Below the pieces are notes generated by a model. It made no database searches and was not told the DNA's origin. It saw only the letters and a list, made by a program, of their open reading frames with translations. 64,000 bases of DNA from the NCBI RefSeq assembly GCF_002095535.1, contig NZ_MLJI01000001.1, forward strand, positions 2,345,832 to 2,409,831, written 5' to 3'. Position numbers and translations under genes: made by a program. The DNA is from Pantoea cypripedii. GTDB taxonomy: Bacteria > Pseudomonadota > Gammaproteobacteria > Enterobacterales > Enterobacteriaceae. Positions 61,057 to 64,000 of this stretch are shown piece after piece; positions within the stretch are counted from its first letter, which is position 1, and each line of letters begins with the position of its first letter.

Positions 61057-61377
61057 CTATGATGCATTGTGGCAACGTACCGCCTCCAGCGCTTCCAGTT
61101 GCTGCAATCGTTCGGTGGCCTTTTGGTTGGCTCTGGCTTTAGCAACCCCGTTGCCGATACCGAAATCCCCCACAAAGCCAATCACCGTAAGCGCATCAAA
61201 CTGCCCGGTCTTTGCAATCTGCTGCTGAACGCCATGGCTTTTGACGATTTCCTGCTGCAATGTCGCGCAATCATCATTTTTAGCCTCTTCATCGCTGACC
61301 TTTGCAGATTGCGGGTACTGTTTCAGTGCGCATCCGCTCAGCAGCAGGATGATAAAAAGGCAGGCAGGTTTATACAT
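61057..61377 (-). CDS. Small predicted lipoprotein
   Basis: A 106-residue protein. Its signal peptide ends in the lipobox LLSGC, giving acylated Cys16 after processing. The mature part is mainly helical with two further cysteines (NDDCATLQ and AVRCHNAS) that could form a disulfide, and a glycine-rich segment VGDFGIGNGVAKARA in the middle. The start at 61377 is chosen because it gives a proper signal peptide and has GAGAAG upstream. The frame extends ten codons further left without benefit. I recall similar small lipoproteins in enterics but cannot name the family. Confidence 0.75.
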   Translation of the reverse strand: MYKPACLFIILLLSGCALKQYPQSAKVSDEEAKNDDCATLQQEIVKSHGVQQQIAKTGQFDALTVIGFVGDFGIGNGVAKARANQKATERLQQLEALEAVRCHNAS

Positions 61378-61534
61378 TGCGGTTCTTCTCATCCTGGTCG
61401 GCGGCATATGTATGGCTGGTTTGCCGTTAAGCTACCACAGCGAAAAGATCCTAATCGAGTGATTAACACCCGCAGACAGGTTTTGTTCATCTCTGACAGG
61501 GTTGCGGGCGATGAGGCATGGAACAAACCGTAGG

Positions 61535-61568
61535 TAAAAATGAAAAAGGCCGCATTACTGCGGCCTTT
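61535..61568 (-). terminator. Leftward terminator 290 bases beyond the Abi-like gene
   Basis: On the minus strand AAAGGCCGC and GCGGCCTTT pair around AGTAAT and are followed by TTCATTTTTAC. It would end leftward transcripts from the orphan membrane protein gene (with a long 3' tail) or from an unannotated RNA in between. Confidence 0.7.
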
Positions 61569-61588
61569 GCCAATGATTAGTACCCCAC

Positions 61589-61610
61589 CCGGCGCTTATC
61601 TCCGGCACTC
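61589..61610 (+). repeat. 22-base repeat, copy 2
   Basis: Identical over 22 bases to 60170-60191. It lies just downstream of the leftward terminator, so the two copies bracket the two small genes and the lipoprotein gene between 60.4 and 61.4 kb. Confidence 0.7.
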
Positions 61611-61856
61611 GCTATGGCTTAGCTCTTGAAGGGGCAAATGAATTATCTCAGATTTATCCTAAAAATATACCCCCACAACCGCGGTTTTACTCGTGTTCGT
61701 GAAGTCAGTCACAACCATTGGGTATGAGGCGTTCCGTCGTTACTGAAGTGACGATGAACGGACATGGCTCAAGTGCATCTTTATTGACTGCGCGGCCACT
61801 ATCAGGCTTAGGTCAAGAGGATAATTATCCAGTTGAAGAACGGGTTATCAATAGAC

Positions 61857-63044
61857 TCAATTCTTAATCCGAGCACGCATTTTATCTATTTCACCTAAAT
61901 AACATTCTCCGATCTTAAAGAAATTAACATCATGTGTCATCGCTTCTGAAATGGCTGAAGCGACGCGTTGTCTAAAGGAGTCTAAAAAGAGCAAATAACC
62001 ATCCATAGAAGTCACATGATGAATGTTTGACGCTCCAAGAGCATCAAGAATGTAATTATTGAGGTTTTTGAAAAAAGGATACATTGGTAGATTTTTATCT
62101 ATCGTGAAAATTTTGTGAAGCTCTGTAAGATCACGAATATATAATTCACTTTTAAAGCTATAGGGATAGGTTGAAAACTGAACTTTAGAGAAATCGAAAT
62201 GGTTTGCATAGTTAACCAGAGCAATAATGGTTTTACCGAGACTAAGATTAGTCGTTAAGTTCACCCTCGTATCAATTTCACAAAAAGTACAAAGTGCATT
62301 TACCGCATCTGCAAGAAACACAAAGTCATTATGCAAGTCAATCACATTCAGTACAATAAACTTACCTGCAAATATGATGTCTCCATCCTTTGCAGCTCTC
62401 TCAACCGTTAACATTAGCAGAGAATGGAGAGTAGATATGTCATCAACCAGCACATGGGGTGAGTCGAGGTATTCTCCTGATTTCATCTTAGAATTGATAC
62501 CTTCCACGCAGTTGAGTATATCTTTTAATGATCCGGCTTTCACATATGTCAAATCTACCCTGGTGTCGCACTGCGAGAATGAGTTAGTTGCGAAGATTTT
62601 TTTGTAAAAAATCATCCTGGCTTTGAATGCAAAGTTATTAAATGCATCAACTTCCACCTTATCCAGCAGGTCATTAAACATTAACTGATGCATCCTGAAT
62701 TTTTCAAAATTCATTCTTTCCAGCTGAAAACGCATAAAACTCTCATTCTTTTTAGCCGTTTCCTGATCCATCACAGATCGTTTTTTTGCCTCATCGGAGA
62801 GCTGTCTATTTTGAAAAATTGCAAATAGCAGTGTGGCTAAAGCAGCGACTGCACCACTTAAAGTAAATAACCCAGAAAGCAAAGAACCAAAATCTGACCA
62901 TTTCCCTGAATCACGAGAAACGCCCTCAAAAGAGAACGTAACAGGCATTCCCATAACATACTCTCGATATAGATATAGAACCACCGAAGGGAAAATTAAC
63001 GTAATAAGCAAAACGAAGCCTAAAATCAAATATTCTTTACGCAT
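61857..63044 (-). CDS. Orphan two-TM protein with large helical cytoplasmic domain (abortive-infection-like architecture)
   Basis: A 395-residue protein with membrane helices at about residues 6-26 and 54-77, a charged coiled-coil-like stretch (about 80-115) and a largely helical soluble domain with no motif I can name. The helix-2 context SDFGSLLSGLFTLSG...LFAIFQNRQLS is what I associate with putative phage abortive-infection (PutAbiC-like) membrane proteins, but the match is by architecture and memory only. The start at 63044 has AGGAATAAA upstream. The frame extends 31 codons further without a credible start. Base composition is clearly more A+T-rich than in core genes, a sign of transfer. 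Confidence 0.7.
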   Translation of the reverse strand: MRKEYLILGFVLLITLIFPSVVLYLYREYVMGMPVTFSFEGVSRDSGKWSDFGSLLSGLFTLSGAVAALATLLFAIFQNRQLSDEAKKRSVMDQETAKKNESFMRFQLERMNFEKFRMHQLMFNDLLDKVEVDAFNNFAFKARMIFYKKIFATNSFSQCDTRVDLTYVKAGSLKDILNCVEGINSKMKSGEYLDSPHVLVDDISTLHSLLMLTVERAAKDGDIIFAGKFIVLNVIDLHNDFVFLADAVNALCTFCEIDTRVNLTTNLSLGKTIIALVNYANHFDFSKVQFSTYPYSFKSELYIRDLTELHKIFTIDKNLPMYPFFKNLNNYILDALGASNIHHVTSMDGYLLFLDSFRQRVASAISEAMTHDVNFFKIGECYLGEIDKMRARIKN

Positions 63045-63364
63045 TTTATTCCTATTAATGAATTGCTTGCCGATCCGCTGGTGGACAGCTCCAGATTGTA
63101 TCCATGCCTTGTTTGTAATAATGTACTCAATATGCACACATAAGAAAACATTAACGCAATCCTGTGCAAGCTAATCCACATTGGCACCCTTTTCGCCATA
63201 AATCTGGCTGATGATTCGCCAGCGTTTGAAGAAGTTTCGGGGGTATATAGGTCGATAAGTGCTTTAGATAGCCACGGTTATTACCATTTATGATCTGCCG
63301 ATCATCACGCATAACGTCGTCTATCGTTACATGCTAATCACCGGCGAACGAGGATAACCCCGCC
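63045..63364. other. Intergenic stretch upstream of the Abi-like and DUF1493 genes
   Basis: About 320 bases between divergent genes, A+T-rich on the left and mixed on the right. No gene, RNA or repeat that I can support. Confidence 0.5.
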
Positions 63365-63679
63365 ATGCAAACCGCCGAACAGGTACAGATGTTGCTGAAA
63401 AAGTACTTCTGGGAAATGCCGGAAGAGGCATCACTCAGCACGGGGAAAATGAGCGTGCTATCGGAAGAAGCCAGCGATTTTATTGATGAATATGCCGAGA
63501 TGTTGGGTGTAGACATGACCGGCTTTGAATTTAACCGTTATTTTCCCAACGCGGGGATCCGTTTCCTTCCTAATGCGATACTACCCCGGTATCTGCGCAC
63601 GGACCACCACGCACCGACAGAACTCACCGTTAAGATGCTGATTGCCTCTGCTGAGGCCGGTCGCTGGCTTTATTCGTGA
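63365..63679 (+). CDS. DUF1493-like protein
   Basis: A 104-residue acidic protein. The segments LSEEASDFIDEYAEMLGVDMTGFEFNRYFPNAGIRFLP and LTVKMLIASAEAGRWLY have the pattern I associate with DUF1493, a small acyl-carrier-protein-like family of unknown function common in enterobacteria. I cannot see a phosphopantetheine-attachment Ser in the usual GxDS setting. AGGA lies 11 bases before the ATG, further than ideal. Such genes often occur in pairs with a second small gene, which I do not find here. Confidence 0.65.
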   Translation: MQTAEQVQMLLKKYFWEMPEEASLSTGKMSVLSEEASDFIDEYAEMLGVDMTGFEFNRYFPNAGIRFLPNAILPRYLRTDHHAPTELTVKMLIASAEAGRWLYS

Positions 63680-63722
63680 CATTTGCCCTTCGAATGAGGG
63701 GCAGCAATCAAATATTTCGGAC

Positions 63723-63822
63723 AAAAAAAGACCGAATACGATTCCTGTATCCGGTCCAGGGAAATGGCTCTTGAAGAGCCGTGCGCTAAAAGTTGGCATT
63801 AATGCAGGCGAGGTCGCCTTGC
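63723..63822 (-). ncRNA. sdsR: Small regulatory RNA SdsR (RyeB)
   Basis: The minus-strand sequence matches E. coli SdsR almost throughout as I recall it. It has a 5' GCAAGGCGA, the conserved single-stranded middle (TAATGCCAACTTTTAGCGCA), the hairpin GGCTCT-TCA-AGAGCC (two bases shorter in the loop than E. coli) and a terminator stem GACCGGATAC/GTATTCGGTC ending in seven T residues. It is about 100 nt long. A sigma-S-type -10 (CTACCT, 63830-63835) lies seven bases before the predicted start. SdsR accumulates in stationary phase and represses targets such as mutS and tolC with Hfq or ProQ. In E. coli RyeA is transcribed from the opposite strand. Confidence 0.9.
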
Positions 63823-63960
63823 CTTTTAAAGGTAGACCACAGGTGATTATTTTCCAGCCAACCATCACATCAGGGAAGGAAAGCTGCCGACTCTGTGATC
63901 GCGACGGCAGAATAGCGCAGGAAGGTGGCGTAGCGGGTTGCCACGCCTCTCAGACAGGGA

Positions 63961-64000
63961 TTACTGACTGCACAGCGCCTGAGCGCGGGCGATAATTGGC
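63961..64000 (-). CDS. yebY: YebY, 3' end only (cut by window edge)
   Basis: The last 12 codons and TAA of a leftward gene are visible, reading PIIARAQALCSQ. E. coli YebY ends PFIERAEKLC, and it lies directly upstream of sdsR on the same strand, so both similarity and position point to yebY (DUF2511, a small secreted or periplasmic protein linked to copper stress with YobA/YebZ). Twelve residues are little to go on, and most of the confidence comes from synteny. Confidence 0.6.
   Translation of the reverse strand, partial: PIIARAQALCSQ

Larger units (their letters stand above)
61378..61856. other. Non-coding stretch with repeat and leftward terminator
   Basis: About 480 bases. It contains the second copy of the 22-base repeat, a strong hairpin with a leftward T tract at 61535-61568, and a weak rightward frame of 41 codons (61408-61533) without a good ribosome-binding site. 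I see nothing else that I can support. Confidence 0.5.

Noticed and set aside
61408..61533. 41-codon rightward frame ahead of the 61.55 kb hairpin
   Set aside because: It has a poor ribosome-binding site, and the hairpin's T tract faces the other way, so it does not terminate this frame.

Overview
The window comes from a gammaproteobacterium of the order Enterobacterales. Almost every gene has a recognisable Escherichia coli counterpart, and CspC appears residue-for-residue identical to my memory of the E. coli protein. Gene order and gene content depart from E. coli in ways typical of Erwiniaceae, so a Pantoea- or Erwinia-like bacterium is my best guess. That is inference from recalled protein sequences and synteny, not from a database search. 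I see no tRNA, rRNA, CRISPR array, insertion sequence or prophage.

Layout: (1) 1-8.6 kb holds pncA, yeaC-msrB, gapA-yeaD, yeaE and the stress operon yeaG-yeaH, which has a textbook sigma-54 promoter. (2) 8.8-14.0 kb holds nhaP2, a displaced yebV, a stand-alone WbaP/AmsG-type sugar-phosphate transferase and an MFS drug exporter, which is not the E. coli neighbourhood. (3) 14.0-25.3 kb holds dadAX, ycgB, fadR, nhaB, dsbB, ycgNML and minCDE. (4) 25.4-39.5 kb holds rnd, fadD, yeaY, tsaB, yoaA/yoaB, yoaH/pabB-nudL, sdaA, pdeD and yoaE. (5) 40-43 kb is the mannose PTS operon manXYZ with yobD and rlmA. (6) 44-59.9 kb holds yobF-cspC, a metallo-beta-lactamase-fold enzyme, yebO, yobH, kdgR, yebQ, htpX, prc-proQ, msrC, letAB, rsmF and pphA. 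(7) 59.9-63.7 kb is a small accessory island, followed by the SdsR small RNA and the 3' end of yebY.

Themes that link the genes: fatty-acid control (FadR, its target fadD, a likely autoregulatory site at fadR, and an unexpected FadR-like palindrome in front of the c-di-GMP phosphodiesterase gene pdeD); D-alanine catabolism (DadA/DadX) and serine deamination (SdaA) feeding pyruvate; sugar uptake and glycolysis (ManXYZ, GapA, YeaD); envelope maintenance (LetA/LetB lipid transport, Prc, HtpX, DsbB, NhaP2/NhaB); division-site selection (MinCDE); and methionine sulfoxide repair (MsrB, MsrC).

The least explained part is the island between pphA and sdsR. It is richer in A+T, lacks the yebV/yebW pair that I recall there in E. 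coli, and holds two unannotated small membrane proteins (35 and 55 residues), a 92-residue protein behind a Fur-like box, a small lipoprotein, two copies of a 22-base repeat, and an orphan two-TM protein whose architecture resembles putative phage abortive-infection proteins.
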